Assembly: GCA_002401155.1 (NCBI GenBank)
Contig: NVSG01000001.1
Coordinates: forward strand, 62,001 to 126,000
Length of the DNA: 64,000 bases
Source: Hyphomicrobiales bacterium
GTDB taxonomy: Bacteria; Pseudomonadota; Alphaproteobacteria; Rhizobiales; Rhizobiaceae
Reading direction: 5' to 3'
The number at the start of each line of letters is the position of its first letter. Positions within the stretch are counted from its first letter, which is position 1. The notes beneath the pieces are model-generated. The model worked only from the letters and a program-made list of their open reading frames with translations. It ran no database searches and was not told the origin of the DNA. The position numbers and the translations under genes are program-made. This document shows, in pieces, positions 9,471-19,862 of this stretch.

Positions 9471-10172
9471 CTACGCACCCAGGTATGCCTCCCGGATACG
9501 GGGGTCATTTATCAAACTATCCGCGTCTCCTGAAAATACTATTTTTCCGGTTTCCAGAACATAGCCACGGTCCGCGACCGAAAGGGCAACATAGGCGTTT
9601 TGTTCCACCAAAAGAATCGTCATACCGCGTTCACGCAGCAAAGCGATTGTCTCAAATATTTGATCAACAAGAATAGGAGCAAGCCCCATGGAAGGTTCAT
9701 CAAGAAGCAGGAGTTTTGGCCGAACCATAAGGGCACGACCAATCGCCAGCATTTGTTGTTGGCCGCCAGAGAGCCCACCGGCGTGCAAATGGCGTTTCTC
9801 GTATAATACCGGGAACATTTTATAGACATCATCGATGTCAGCCTGAATTTCGTGATCACTCCTGTGATAAGCACCAAGGGTCAGGTTTTCTTCAACAATC
9901 ATATCACCAAATATATGACGCCCCTCGGGGGCGTGGGCGATGCCCAGCCCTGCCCGCTTGTAATCGGGCATGGTGTGCAACGGGATATCATTGAAACTGA
10001 TTTTACCCGCAGTAATGGGCTGAAGCCCCGAGATACAGTGCATCAGGGAGGTCTTGCCAGCACCATTTGCACCAATAAGGGTAACGATCTCCCCTTCAGC
10101 AATATAAAAATCAATGCCGTGGAGAACTTCAATCGGACCGTAAGCGGTTTTGAGGCCGGAAATATCAAGCAA
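9471..10172 (-). CDS. livF: Branched-chain-type ABC transporter ATP-binding protein (LivF family)
   Basis: GANGAGKTS, LSGGQQQMLAIGRALM, LLLDEPSMGLAP. TTG start at 10172 (LLDISGLKTAYG) inferred, overlapping the livG stop. Confidence 0.9.
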   Translation of the reverse strand: MLDISGLKTAYGPIEVLHGIDFYIAEGEIVTLIGANGAGKTSLMHCISGLQPITAGKISFNDIPLHTMPDYKRAGLGIAHAPEGRHIFGDMIVEENLTLGAYHRSDHEIQADIDDVYKMFPVLYEKRHLHAGGLSGGQQQMLAIGRALMVRPKLLLLDEPSMGLAPILVDQIFETIALLRERGMTILLVEQNAYVALSVADRGYVLETGKIVFSGDADSLINDPRIREAYLGA

Positions 10173-10953
10173 GGGCCGCCCCCGCTTCTTTCGCGCCGTG
10201 AACACCCAGATAAGCTTCAACAACCTGAGGTGATTTGCGTACGGTTTCCGGCGTTCCTTCAGCAATTTTGCGCCCATGATCCAGCACGATGATGTGGGAA
10301 GAAATACGCATTACCATCCGCATATCATGCTCGATCAGGATCACAGCTGCGCCATCTGATGCGATAGAAGAAATCAAATCATCAATTTCCCTCGATTCAA
10401 CCGCATTGCAACCGGCAGCCGGTTCATCAAATAAAATAAGACTGGCTTCTGTTGTTAAAGCGCGGGCAATTTCCAACCGTTTTAACTGACCATAGGAAAG
10501 ATCGCCCGCAGGCCTATTGGCAACGCCACCAAGACCAACCCGCTTGAGGGCTGCTTGCGCTGCAATGGCACTTTCTCTGTTACATTTACGGCTAGACGGC
10601 AGCCCAAACATATCGGCCAACACATTGCGCCTTTCATGCAGGTGCCGACCCGCCATGACATTATCAAGCGCACTCATCTGTTCAAAAATCTGCAAGTTCT
10701 GGAAGGTTCGCGCCATGCCTCTTCGTGCAAGGTCGTGCGGAGCTTCTCCTGTAACATCAGTACCATCAATCAGCACCTTGCCAATATCCGGTTGATAAAT
10801 GCCGGTGATGATATTGAACAAGGTGGTTTTTCCCGCGCCATTAGGCCCGATGATCGACGTGACTTCACCAGAGTTAGCCGTAAAACTAACGCCATCCAAT
10901 GCGCGCAATCCACCAAATGAAATGCCGATATTTTCGAGGGTGAGACTGGTCAT
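10165..10953 (-). CDS. livG: Branched-chain-type ABC transporter ATP-binding protein (LivG family)
   Basis: GPNGAGKTTLFN, LSYGQLKRLEIARAL, LILFDEPAAG. Confidence 0.92.
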   Translation of the reverse strand: MTSLTLENIGISFGGLRALDGVSFTANSGEVTSIIGPNGAGKTTLFNIITGIYQPDIGKVLIDGTDVTGEAPHDLARRGMARTFQNLQIFEQMSALDNVMAGRHLHERRNVLADMFGLPSSRKCNRESAIAAQAALKRVGLGGVANRPAGDLSYGQLKRLEIARALTTEASLILFDEPAAGCNAVESREIDDLISSIASDGAAVILIEHDMRMVMRISSHIIVLDHGRKIAEGTPETVRKSPQVVEAYLGVHGAKEAGAALA

Positions 10954-11897
10954 TTTCGCCCCCGTGAAAACAATTGCGCAATGGCTGGCGCCAAACCTTG
11001 CCGCATCAAGACCATCGTAAGGATCATAATGGCGCCAAACATCATGTTTTCGTATTCTGCAAACACCGTCAGCATTTGTGGCAGACTGGTTAGAATAAGC
11101 GCCCCAATCAGCGCACCATAAACGCTTGAAGCTCCACCAAGCACAGTCATGGTCATGATTTCGATGGAGTGCAGGAAGTCCGCCGTATCGGGTGTGACAT
11201 AGCGATTGAATAACGCCAGAAGCGATCCCGCAACCGATGCATAAACCGCAGAAATAATGAAAGCGGTGAGTTTCGTGCGCGCCACATCAATGCCAAGCGA
11301 AGCTGCGGCAACATCGCTCTCATGAACTGCACGCATGGCGCGTCCAGCCGGACTGTTTGCCAAATTGGTCGCCAGAACAATGCCAATGACTACCGCAACT
11401 GCGCATATCCAATACCAGGCAATGGCGGTTTTAATTTTGATACCCAAGAGTTCGAAGGGAGCCTTCACATCAATGCTCTCAACCACCATGCCGTCAGGGC
11501 CTCCGGTCAGCCATGCCTCTTTGGATAAAACCATCCAGACCAGCATTCCAAAACCCAAGGTGGCGATGGCCAAATAATGCCCTTTGAGGCGCAAAATTGG
11601 TTTACCAATAAAAGCAGCAACCAGCGCGGCACCTATTGCGCCAACCAATATGGTCAATATTGGCGGTATGCCGTAAGCTGGCAAAACGGCAGTGGCATAG
11701 GCACCAATCGCAAAAAATCCGGCATGGCCCAGACTAACCAGACCGACATAGCCGAGCAGAACAACCATCCCCGTGACTGAAAGCGTGTTGATTAATACCA
11801 GCACGCCAATGCGGTAATAATAGACCGAAGGAAACAGCAAAGGTGCTAGCAGGAGCAACGCTGAAATGATCAAAAAGGCACGTAATACAGGGCTCAT
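10950..11897 (-). CDS. livM: Branched-chain-type ABC permease (LivM family)
   Basis: Multi-TM protein with GYVGLVSLGHAGFFAIGAYATAVL and GGASSVYGALIGA; overlaps livG. Confidence 0.92.
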   Translation of the reverse strand: MSPVLRAFLIISALLLLAPLLFPSVYYYRIGVLVLINTLSVTGMVVLLGYVGLVSLGHAGFFAIGAYATAVLPAYGIPPILTILVGAIGAALVAAFIGKPILRLKGHYLAIATLGFGMLVWMVLSKEAWLTGGPDGMVVESIDVKAPFELLGIKIKTAIAWYWICAVAVVIGIVLATNLANSPAGRAMRAVHESDVAAASLGIDVARTKLTAFIISAVYASVAGSLLALFNRYVTPDTADFLHSIEIMTMTVLGGASSVYGALIGALILTSLPQMLTVFAEYENMMFGAIMILTMVLMRQGLAPAIAQLFSRGRK

Positions 11898-12770
11898 TCA
11901 AACACGCTCCACCCGGACCATTCCAAACAGTCCACCGGGCATGAAAAACAGCACCAGAAAAATCACCAAAAACGCTGCGGCGTCCTTATAGTCAGACGAG
12001 ATATATCCAGCGGTAAAGGCTTCAATCAGGCCGATTAAAATACCGCCAATCAGCGCCCCGGCTGGCGATCCGACACCTCCCAGCATCATAGCTGCAAACC
12101 CCTTGAGCGCCATCAACACCCCTGCATCATAGCTGGTGAATGTAACAGGCGTTGCCAAAACACCGGCCAGCGCGCCCGTTGCAGCAGAAAGCGCGAATGC
12201 CAGCATCATGGTCGAATTGGTGTTAATTCCTGCCAGCTTGGCCGCCAGAATATCGGATGACGTGGCACGAATTGCGTTACCCGCTTTGGTTCGGCTCAGG
12301 AACCATACCAGCAAAACAAAAACAACGAGAGAGCCACCCAATATCCAGATGCTCTGGGGCAGCAATGCTGCACCAAATATGGCGATGGATTGCTCACCGG
12401 AAAAGCCTTCATAGCGGTGAATCTGTTTGTCGAAAACGGTTTGCATCAGGCCGCGAAGGAATATACTTGCTCCGATGGTGATGATAATGAGCGTCACCAG
12501 CGGCGCGCCTCGCGCTGGTTCAATAGCAAGTTTATAAAGTGTCATTCCTGCGATGACAGCGGCAATTATGGCAATGGGGGCCGCCAACCAAATAGGCACG
12601 CCGGAAGCAATTAGAACCGCAGTCGTCATGCCGCCGATCACCACAAATTCTCCCTGAGAAAAATTTATGACGCCGGAAGCATTGTAGATTAGCGTAAACC
12701 CAAGAGCGACGGAGGCGTATATTGCGCCAACCGTCAGTCCTGAGAAGCAGAATTGAACAAATTCTGACAT
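11898..12770 (-). CDS. livH: Branched-chain-type ABC permease (LivH family)
   Basis: GLTVGAIYASVALGFTLIYNASGVINFSQGEFVVIG; GGVGSPAGALIGGILIG. Confidence 0.93.
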   Translation of the reverse strand: MSEFVQFCFSGLTVGAIYASVALGFTLIYNASGVINFSQGEFVVIGGMTTAVLIASGVPIWLAAPIAIIAAVIAGMTLYKLAIEPARGAPLVTLIIITIGASIFLRGLMQTVFDKQIHRYEGFSGEQSIAIFGAALLPQSIWILGGSLVVFVLLVWFLSRTKAGNAIRATSSDILAAKLAGINTNSTMMLAFALSAATGALAGVLATPVTFTSYDAGVLMALKGFAAMMLGGVGSPAGALIGGILIGLIEAFTAGYISSDYKDAAAFLVIFLVLFFMPGGLFGMVRVERV

Positions 12771-12807
12771 CGTTTAGCCTTTACAGATCAAAATATCTAT
12801 TTGATAT

Positions 12808-13938
12808 CTATTTGGCTGGGGTCCAGCCACCATCACGAATTTCAAGCATTCTGAATGCTGAAAGGTCCAGCCCCAAATGGTCCGTCGCACTGAAGTTAAA
12901 AACTCCGGTCACTCCGGCAAAACCCTGAATTTCTTCAAGCCCATCGCGGATATCTTTTGGTTTGCTCGAACCTTTGGCTCTGATTGCTTCCAACACAAGA
13001 CGCAACCCATCATAGGCATAGCCACCAAAGGTTGAAACCGGTTCACCAGTCATCTCTGTGTACGAAGATATATAGTTTAAAACGACTTCTTTTTGAGGAT
13101 CGTCAGCGGCCATTAGATCGGGGATCAATAGAGCAGTTGCAGGTAATCTAACGCCTTCCGATGCTTTGCCTGCCAGCTCAATATAGCTGTTAGAAGCAAC
13201 CCCATGACTTTGATAGAATGGCAACTCAATACCAAGTTGCGCGTAGTTGCGGGTCACCACTGCCGGGCCTTGGCCAAAGCCTGGATTTATGATGGCCTGA
13301 ATACCTTCAGCGTTGCGTATATTGGTTAGCTGCGGTGTCATATCGGCATCTTTTGGGCCATATGTTTCATCGGCAACAACTTCAATCCCTGTTGCTGTTG
13401 CAATTTCGAGACATTGTTTGCGCATGGATGCGCCAAAGCCGCCTGTGCCTGAAATCATGCCTACTTTTTTCATGCCGCGTGCTGCGATGTCTTCAAAAAT
13501 TTTGCTGCATGCCATTCTGTCTGTATGCGGAGTTTTAAAGACATATGATTTCACCGGATCAATGATCGCGATGGCACCGCCCAGAGAAACGAATGGAATT
13601 TCAGCTTCTTCAAATAGAGGTATCAGGGCCATTGTTGTGCCCGATGTGCTGGCACCAACCACGGCAACTACTTCGTCTTCTTCAATTAGACGTATAGCAA
13701 AGGTGCGGGCTTTGTTTGGGTTTGCGCCATCATCATAGATAATGAGCTTGATCATTTCCCCGTTTATACCGCCAGCCTTGTTCACTTGGTCGACTACCAT
13801 TTTCAGGCTTTTTGCCTCAGGATCGCCTAAAAATGAGGCTGGGCCAGTAATGGCCAAAGTGGCACCAATTTTTATTTCAGCGATTGCCGGTGCGCATAAA
13901 GTCGCAAGAATAGTCGTTGCAGCTAGAAAACGTTTCAT
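12808..13938 (-). CDS. ABC transporter substrate-binding protein (LivK/Leu-Ile-Val binding family)
   Basis: Signal peptide MKRFLAATTILATLCAPAIAE; IKIGATLAITGPASFLGDPEAKSLKMVVDQVNKAGGING. Start at 13938 preferred. Confidence 0.9.
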   Translation of the reverse strand: MKRFLAATTILATLCAPAIAEIKIGATLAITGPASFLGDPEAKSLKMVVDQVNKAGGINGEMIKLIIYDDGANPNKARTFAIRLIEEDEVVAVVGASTSGTTMALIPLFEEAEIPFVSLGGAIAIIDPVKSYVFKTPHTDRMACSKIFEDIAARGMKKVGMISGTGGFGASMRKQCLEIATATGIEVVADETYGPKDADMTPQLTNIRNAEGIQAIINPGFGQGPAVVTRNYAQLGIELPFYQSHGVASNSYIELAGKASEGVRLPATALLIPDLMAADDPQKEVVLNYISSYTEMTGEPVSTFGGYAYDGLRLVLEAIRAKGSSKPKDIRDGLEEIQGFAGVTGVFNFSATDHLGLDLSAFRMLEIRDGGWTPAK

Positions 13939-13995
13939 CAGTTGTCCCTCCCAGGAAGTTCTCTGTTTGATAAATAACTCGAATTTCCAATCATT

Positions 13996-14011
13996 GACCA
14001 TTCGGTTGGTC
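13996..14011. promoter_or_regulatory. Candidate TetR-family operator in liv/paaA divergent region
   Basis: GACCATTCGGTTGGTC (GACC-N8-GGTC); same architecture as 20693-20708. Confidence 0.55.
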
Positions 14012-14311
14012 TATGCAAGATATTTTTAATACATGACTGTTTTTGATAGCTTTCCCTACAACATCGAACGTCGATATTTCACTTTGTTTCGCATCAACAC
14101 AAAGACTACACTGATGTCATACAAGTCAGAAATCAATATGTTACCGTTTTTTCAATTATAAAAATTTATGTAACATTTTGTTGCGTTGCCATCAGACTTA
14201 GCGTATCGTTGACCAAATGGTCTGGCATTAATGCGGTCGGCATGGACCAAGCGTGTCGCCCCTTGCAGTGGCATCCCACGGTCATTGGAATAATCTGAGG
14301 AGATAACCCAA

Positions 14312-15304
14312 ATGTATGCACAAGTAGTAGAATCTACTGGTAAGAGCGTTAAATCTCCAGAGGAGATGAGCGAAAAAGAACGTGCGTTTCAGGCTCGGAT
14401 TGATGCAGGCGAAAAGATCGAGCCCAAGGACTGGATGCCCGATGATTATCGTAAAACTCTGATCAGACAAATTGGCCAGCACGCTCACTCAGAGGTCGTC
14501 GGACAATTACCAGAAGGTAATTGGATCACCCGCGCGCCAACTCTGGAGCGCAAGGCCATTCTTCTTGCCAAGGTGCAGGACGAAGCCGGCCATGGTCTTT
14601 ATCTTTATTGTGCCGCAGAAACCCTCGGCGTTAGCCGTGATGATCTGACCGAACAGTTATTGAGCGGCCGGATGAAATATTCCTCGATCTTCAATTACCC
14701 AACCCTGACATGGGCCGATATGGGCGCAGTAGGTTGGCTGGTCGATGGTGCAGCGATCATGAATCAGGTGCCATTGCAGCGCACGTCATTTGGTCCCTAT
14801 AGCCGCGCCATGATCCGCGTTTGCAAGGAAGAGAGTTTCCATCAGCGTCAGGGCTACGACATCATGATGAAGATGGCCAATGGCACACCAGCACAAAAGG
14901 CCATGGCGCAGGACGCGCTCAACCGGCTCTGGTATCCATCGCTGATGATGTTCGGCCCCTCGGACAAGAACAGCGTTCACTCCGCCCAGTCCATGGCGTG
15001 GAAAATTAAGATCGACAGCAATGACGGGCTTCGGCAAAGGTTTGTAGACCAGACCGTGCCGCAGGCTGAATATCTCGGCCTCACCATACCCGACGATAAT
15101 TTGCGACTCGATGAAGAGACTGGACATTACGAATTCAGCCAGCCCGATTGGTCGGAATTCAACGATGTGCTTCGTGGCAATGGCCCCTGTAATACCGAAC
15201 GGCTAAACGCCCGCAACAAAGCATGGAATGATGGCGCATGGGTCCGCGACGGACTAATGGCCCACGCCGCCAAAAAAGCCGCAGCGAAAATTGCTGCCGA
15301 ATAA
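14312..15304 (+). CDS. paaA: 1,2-phenylacetyl-CoA epoxidase subunit A
   Basis: PaaA motifs [60 protein letters not shown]. Confidence 0.96.
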   Translation: MYAQVVESTGKSVKSPEEMSEKERAFQARIDAGEKIEPKDWMPDDYRKTLIRQIGQHAHSEVVGQLPEGNWITRAPTLERKAILLAKVQDEAGHGLYLYCAAETLGVSRDDLTEQLLSGRMKYSSIFNYPTLTWADMGAVGWLVDGAAIMNQVPLQRTSFGPYSRAMIRVCKEESFHQRQGYDIMMKMANGTPAQKAMAQDALNRLWYPSLMMFGPSDKNSVHSAQSMAWKIKIDSNDGLRQRFVDQTVPQAEYLGLTIPDDNLRLDEETGHYEFSQPDWSEFNDVLRGNGPCNTERLNARNKAWNDGAWVRDGLMAHAAKKAAAKIAAE

Positions 15305-15330
15305 TCACACGATTTGAGGAGAACCCGATC

Positions 15331-15615
15331 ATGAAAAATGAATGGCCCCTTTGGGAAGTTTTTATCCGTGGAAAACACGGCACCAGCCATCGTCATTTCG
15401 GCAGCCTGCACGCGCCGGATGCAGAAATGGCCATCAAAAACGCACGCGACGTCTACACTCGCCGCAATGAAGGCGTCTCGATCTGGGTGGTGGAAGCCGA
15501 ACACATTTCGGCCTCCGCACCCAGCGATAAAGGCCCGCTCTACGAGCCTTCAAATGCCAAAGTTTATCGCCACCCAAGTTTCTTCGACATTCCCGACGAT
15601 GTAGGGGCAATGTAA
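15331..15615 (+). CDS. paaB: 1,2-phenylacetyl-CoA epoxidase subunit B
   Basis: MKNEWPLWEVFIRGKHGTSHRHFGSLHAPDAEMAIKNARDVYTRRNEGVSIWVV; start at 15331 downstream of RBS. Confidence 0.95.
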   Translation: MKNEWPLWEVFIRGKHGTSHRHFGSLHAPDAEMAIKNARDVYTRRNEGVSIWVVEAEHISASAPSDKGPLYEPSNAKVYRHPSFFDIPDDVGAM

Positions 15616-16379
15616 TGCCGAAACAGGACGAAGCTCTATTCCAGTTTCTTTTGCGCATGGGCGATAACACGCTTGTGCTCGGTCACCGCGTCTCTGAATG
15701 GTGCGGTCACTCGCCGGTTCTGGAAGAAGATATTGCGCTTGCCAATACCGCGCTTGATCTGATCGGCCAAACTCAATTCTGGTTGGGTCTTGCCGGTGAA
15801 GTTGAAGGCAAGGGACGCAGTGCAGACGATCTTGCCTTCCTGCGCGATGTCTGGGATTTCCGTAGTATTTTGCTGGTCGAATTACCAAATGGCGATTTCG
15901 GACAGACCTTGATGCGGCAGTTTTTATTCGATGCATGGCAATCAATCATGCTGGGACGACTGATGTCCAGTTCCGAAAAACGCGTGGCCGACATTGCAGA
16001 AAAAGCCAGCAAGGAAGTTGCCTATCATGTGGAGCGCTCGGCAGGCACCGTCGTCGGTCTTGGCGATGGCACAGAGGAAAGCCACGAGCGCATGCAAGCA
16101 GCACTCCAACATCTATGGCCCTATGTGGGCGAGATGTTCATGAGTGATGACATTGATGCTGAAATGGTCAAACGGGGCATTGCACCCGACCCAGCCAGCC
16201 TGCGCGAAGAGTATGACGCATTGGTCGGTCGGGTTCTGAGCGAAGCAACGCTAACCATTCCAGATGATCCATTTGCTCATAAGGGTGGCAGGACCGGCAA
16301 GCAACACAGCGAACATCTCGGCCACATCCTGACCCAGATGCAATGGCTGCAACGCGCCTATCCCGGCGCAAACTGGTAG
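15615..16379 (+). CDS. paaC: 1,2-phenylacetyl-CoA epoxidase subunit C
   Basis: LRMGDNTLVLGHRVSEWCGHSPVLEEDIALANTALDLIGQ; overlaps paaB. Confidence 0.95.
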   Translation: MPKQDEALFQFLLRMGDNTLVLGHRVSEWCGHSPVLEEDIALANTALDLIGQTQFWLGLAGEVEGKGRSADDLAFLRDVWDFRSILLVELPNGDFGQTLMRQFLFDAWQSIMLGRLMSSSEKRVADIAEKASKEVAYHVERSAGTVVGLGDGTEESHERMQAALQHLWPYVGEMFMSDDIDAEMVKRGIAPDPASLREEYDALVGRVLSEATLTIPDDPFAHKGGRTGKQHSEHLGHILTQMQWLQRAYPGANW

Positions 16380-16386
16380 GTCAAAA

Positions 16387-16845
16387 ATGCGCCCTTCCCC
16401 CGATCAAATCCGCGACTGGCTGGACGCCGTACCAGACCCGGAAATTCCGGTGATTTCCGTCGTCGATCTGGGCATTGTGCGCGATATCCACTGGGAGGAT
16501 GACACGCTCAACATCGCTATCACCCCGACCTATTCCGGTTGCCCCGCAACCTCTGTTATCGCTATGGATATAGAAACAGCGCTGCACGAAAAGGGCTTGG
16601 ATAAAATCGTCCTGAAGCAGCAAATTTCACCCGCTTGGAGTACGGACTGGCTATCGGAAAAAGGCCGCGCCAAGCTGGAAGATTACGGCATCGCCCCGCC
16701 GCAGGCCGCAGGTGGCCCTGCCCGATGTCCCAATTGCAGCGGCACCAGCCTTGAAAAGGTCAGCCAGTTCGGCTCGACCCCCTGCAAAGCACTTTGGCGT
16801 TGTACCGAATGCCTTGAACCCTTCGATTATTTCAAATGTATCTGA
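16387..16845 (+). CDS. paaD: Phenylacetate-CoA oxygenase assembly protein PaaD (DUF59/MIP18-like)
   Basis: LDAVPDPEIPVISVVDLGIVRDI and C-terminal CPNCSGTSLEKVSQFGSTPCKALWRCTECLEPFDYFKCI. Confidence 0.95.
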   Translation: MRPSPDQIRDWLDAVPDPEIPVISVVDLGIVRDIHWEDDTLNIAITPTYSGCPATSVIAMDIETALHEKGLDKIVLKQQISPAWSTDWLSEKGRAKLEDYGIAPPQAAGGPARCPNCSGTSLEKVSQFGSTPCKALWRCTECLEPFDYFKCI

Positions 16846-16855
16846 TGAGGACCCT

Positions 16856-17929
16856 ATGCCCAGATTTCATTCGCTGACTGTTACCAACATTTCAAAAACT
16901 ATCCGTGATGCAGTGGTGGTTACCCTTGCTCCTGCACCGGATGATAAAGATGCATTTGATTTTCTTGCCGGACAGTATCTAACTTTCCGTCACGATTTTG
17001 ACGGCGAAGAATTGCGCCGTTCTTATTCCATTTGCGCGGGCAAGGATGAGGGCATGTTGCAAGTGGGCATCAAGCGTGTGGATGGCGGTGCGTTTTCCAC
17101 CTGGGCCAACACAGAAATCAAAGTCGGCGATACGCTGGAAGCCATGCCACCCATGGGAAATTTCCATACTCCAATTGAACCGAACAGCGCCAAAAACCAT
17201 CTCGGATTTGCCGGTGGATCAGGTATCACGCCAGTTCTGTCGATCATCAAAACCACTCTGGCGCAGGAACCCCATTCCTCTTTCACGCTGGTTTATGCAA
17301 ACCGCGCAGTCAACACCATCATGTTCCATGAGGAGTTGGAAGATTTAAAAAATCGCTATATGGGTCGCCTGAGCATCGTTCATATCCTTGAACATAATGC
17401 AGAGGAAAGCGAACTTTTCACCGGGCTTATAGACGCAAAAAAATGCGGCGAACTATTCAAACTCTGGATTGATATCAAAAGCGTCGACACCGCTTTTATC
17501 TGCGGCCCGGAACCAATGATGTTGGCAATCGTTGACGCGTTGAAAGATCAGGGTTTGAGCAAAGAGCAAATCAAGTTCGAACTATTCGGCAGCAATCAAC
17601 CCGGACGCGCGGCACAAAAAGCCGATACTATTGGCGACACCAAAGCCGGTGAACAAGTGGAAGCGACAATCACGCTGGATGGCACCACAAGAAATTTCAC
17701 CATGTCTATGAGCAGTACCGTACTTGAAGCTGCACGGGCCAATCAGATGGACGTACCCTTCGCCTGTCAGGCGGGCGTGTGCTCCACATGCCGCGCAAAA
17801 ATCATCGAAGGCGAAGTGGAAATGATGAACAACCATGCGCTGGAGGATTACGAGGTAGAGCAAGGCTACGTGCTCACCTGTCAATCTCTCCCAAGGAGTA
17901 AAGTGGTGGTGGTCGACTACGACCAGTGA
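16856..17929 (+). CDS. paaE: 1,2-phenylacetyl-CoA epoxidase reductase subunit E
   Basis: FNR-type domain (RSYSICAG, GGSGITPVLSI) plus 2Fe-2S ferredoxin CQAGVCSTCRAK. Start at 16856 (MPRFHSLTV). Confidence 0.95.
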   Translation: MPRFHSLTVTNISKTIRDAVVVTLAPAPDDKDAFDFLAGQYLTFRHDFDGEELRRSYSICAGKDEGMLQVGIKRVDGGAFSTWANTEIKVGDTLEAMPPMGNFHTPIEPNSAKNHLGFAGGSGITPVLSIIKTTLAQEPHSSFTLVYANRAVNTIMFHEELEDLKNRYMGRLSIVHILEHNAEESELFTGLIDAKKCGELFKLWIDIKSVDTAFICGPEPMMLAIVDALKDQGLSKEQIKFELFGSNQPGRAAQKADTIGDTKAGEQVEATITLDGTTRNFTMSMSSTVLEAARANQMDVPFACQAGVCSTCRAKIIEGEVEMMNNHALEDYEVEQGYVLTCQSLPRSKVVVVDYDQ

Positions 17930-17970
17930 TCAGAATCTGTCTTGGTTAGCTTGAAGCATTTGATAGTTTA

Positions 17971-18077
17971 GGTGGCGAAGAGCCACCCGGCGCTAGCTGC
18001 GCCGCGCCTCGCAGGCCCGAGTGAAACGAGGATCGTCGTGAGAGCAAATAAACCTATATTGAGTCCGTCAAAGACGG
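17971..18077. other. Clustered stem-loops between convergent paaE and paaK
   Basis: GGTGGC-gaaga-GCCACC (17971-17987), CGGCGC-tagct-GCGCCG (17988-18004), CCGTC-aaa-GACGG (18065-18077). Confidence 0.5.
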
Positions 18078-18084
18078 AAACGAT

Positions 18085-19398
18085 CTAGCGTTCGGCGGGT
18101 CGGTTATCCACAACGCGGATCGCCTTGCCTTGTGATCGCGCTATTGTATCAGGGCTACCAACCACCACATCTGCGGAAACGCCTACCAGATCTTTGATGC
18201 TTTTGGCTAATGTTTTTGCCGCAACTTCGCGGCTTGCATCATCTGCTGCATCCCGGGTTGCTTCCACATGAACCCGCATCGCATCCATCCTGCCTGATCG
18301 ATAAAGTTCGATTTGGAAGTGTGCGGAGAGTTCCTTGATTGCCAGTATTTGCTCTTCGATTTGTGTGGGGAACACATTGACGCCGCGCAATATGATCATG
18401 TCGTCCGTGCGCCCTGTTATTTTCTCCATCCGCCGCATGCTACGCGCAGTACCTGGAAGCAATCGACTAAGATCGCGGGTACGATAGCGGATCATCGGCA
18501 TGCCTTCTTTGGTGAGCGTGGTAAAGACCAATTCGCCCATTTCTCCGTCTTCAACAGGTTCCCCGGTTTCAGGGTTGATGATCTCGGGATAAAAATGGTC
18601 TTCCCAAATATGCAAACCATCCTTGGTCTCAACGCATTCACTGGCAACGCCCGGGCCCATAATTTCTGACAGGCCATAAATATCAACCGCATGCATATCG
18701 AACGCCTGTTCAATTTCCTGACGCATGGCGTTAGTCCATGGCTCAGCCCCAAAAATTCCGACCTGAAGCGATGATGCGCGCGGGTCCAAACCTTCTTTAT
18801 GAAATTGCTCTAGAATATTGAGCATATAGGAAGGCGTCACCATGATCGCCTCAGGTTTAAAATCATTGATCAAAGTCACCTGCCTTGCGGTCATACCACC
18901 CGATACCGGCACAACCGTTGCCCCCAGTCGTTCAATCCCGTAATGCGCGCCCAAGCCACCGGTAAATAATCCATAACCATAAGCGTTGTGCACCATTTCG
19001 CCGGGCCGAACGCCAGCCGCCCGCAGGGAACGCGCTACCATATCGGCAAAGATATCGATATCCTTTTTTGTGTACCCCACCACCGTCGCTTTACCCGTGG
19101 TGCCGGAAGAAGCGTGCAATCGCATGATTTGTTCACGCGGCACAGCAAACAGACCAAAGGGATAATTATCCCGAAGATCAGTTTTCACCGTGAAGGGAAA
19201 CTTTGCCAGATCCTTCAAGCTTTTCAGATCGTCAGGATGGACACCATGTTCATCAAACCGCTTGCGATACATCGGTACGTTGTCATAGGCATGACGCACT
19301 GACCATTTCATACGCTCAAGCTGCAGCGCGGAAATTTCGTCGCGTGATGCTATCTCGATAGGGGCAAGCTCAGATTTTTTTGGTGTCAGGTCTTTCAT
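18085..19398 (-). CDS. paaK: Phenylacetate-CoA ligase
   Basis: RLHASSGTTGKATVVGYTKKD; YGLSEIMGPGVASEC; GRTDDMIILRGVNVFPTQIE. Confidence 0.95.
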   Translation of the reverse strand: MKDLTPKKSELAPIEIASRDEISALQLERMKWSVRHAYDNVPMYRKRFDEHGVHPDDLKSLKDLAKFPFTVKTDLRDNYPFGLFAVPREQIMRLHASSGTTGKATVVGYTKKDIDIFADMVARSLRAAGVRPGEMVHNAYGYGLFTGGLGAHYGIERLGATVVPVSGGMTARQVTLINDFKPEAIMVTPSYMLNILEQFHKEGLDPRASSLQVGIFGAEPWTNAMRQEIEQAFDMHAVDIYGLSEIMGPGVASECVETKDGLHIWEDHFYPEIINPETGEPVEDGEMGELVFTTLTKEGMPMIRYRTRDLSRLLPGTARSMRRMEKITGRTDDMIILRGVNVFPTQIEEQILAIKELSAHFQIELYRSGRMDAMRVHVEATRDAADDASREVAAKTLAKSIKDLVGVSADVVVGSPDTIARSQGKAIRVVDNRPAER

Positions 19399-19418
19399 TG
19401 TACCATTCCTCTAAGGAT

Positions 19419-19862
19419 TTATTCTGTCGGGGCTTCATCAAAGAGCGTTCCGCCGATGGAACGCGACAGTCCGCGAAATTCCGCAATAACGATGCCATCC
19501 TGATTTCGCACAACAACGTCATAAATGCCACTGCGCCCGGTCAGATTCCGCTCTGATGCTTCTGCGGTTAGATGATCCCCAACACGTCCCGGCGCCAGAT
19601 AAGTGATTGAATTATGCTGTGCCACGGTAACCTGATTACGGCTGTTACAGGCAAAAGCAAAGGCGCTGTCAGCAAGGGCAAAAGTAACTCCGCCATGGCA
19701 CGTGCCGTGGCCGTTGGCATGGTGAGCTTGCACGGTCAAAGACATGCTTGCTCGCCCCTCGCTAACGTCGCCAAGTTCAAATCCCATCCATGCAGAAGCA
19801 TTATCGCCCTTCCACATGGCTTCCGCGGCCGTGCGTGCGCGCTCATCAGCTGACATTATCAT
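19419..19862 (-). CDS. paaI: Hydroxyphenylacetyl-CoA thioesterase PaaI
   Basis: Hotdog fold: HHANGHGTCHGGVTFALADSAFAFACNSRN. Confidence 0.93.
   Translation of the reverse strand: MIMSADERARTAAEAMWKGDNASAWMGFELGDVSEGRASMSLTVQAHHANGHGTCHGGVTFALADSAFAFACNSRNQVTVAQHNSITYLAPGRVGDHLTAEASERNLTGRSGIYDVVVRNQDGIVIAEFRGLSRSIGGTLFDEAPTE

Noticed and set aside
14211-14222. GACCA-AA-TGGTC palindrome upstream of paaA
   Set aside because: Same arm sequence as the proposed TetR operators but spacing is N4 rather than N8; kept out of the operator set without binding data.
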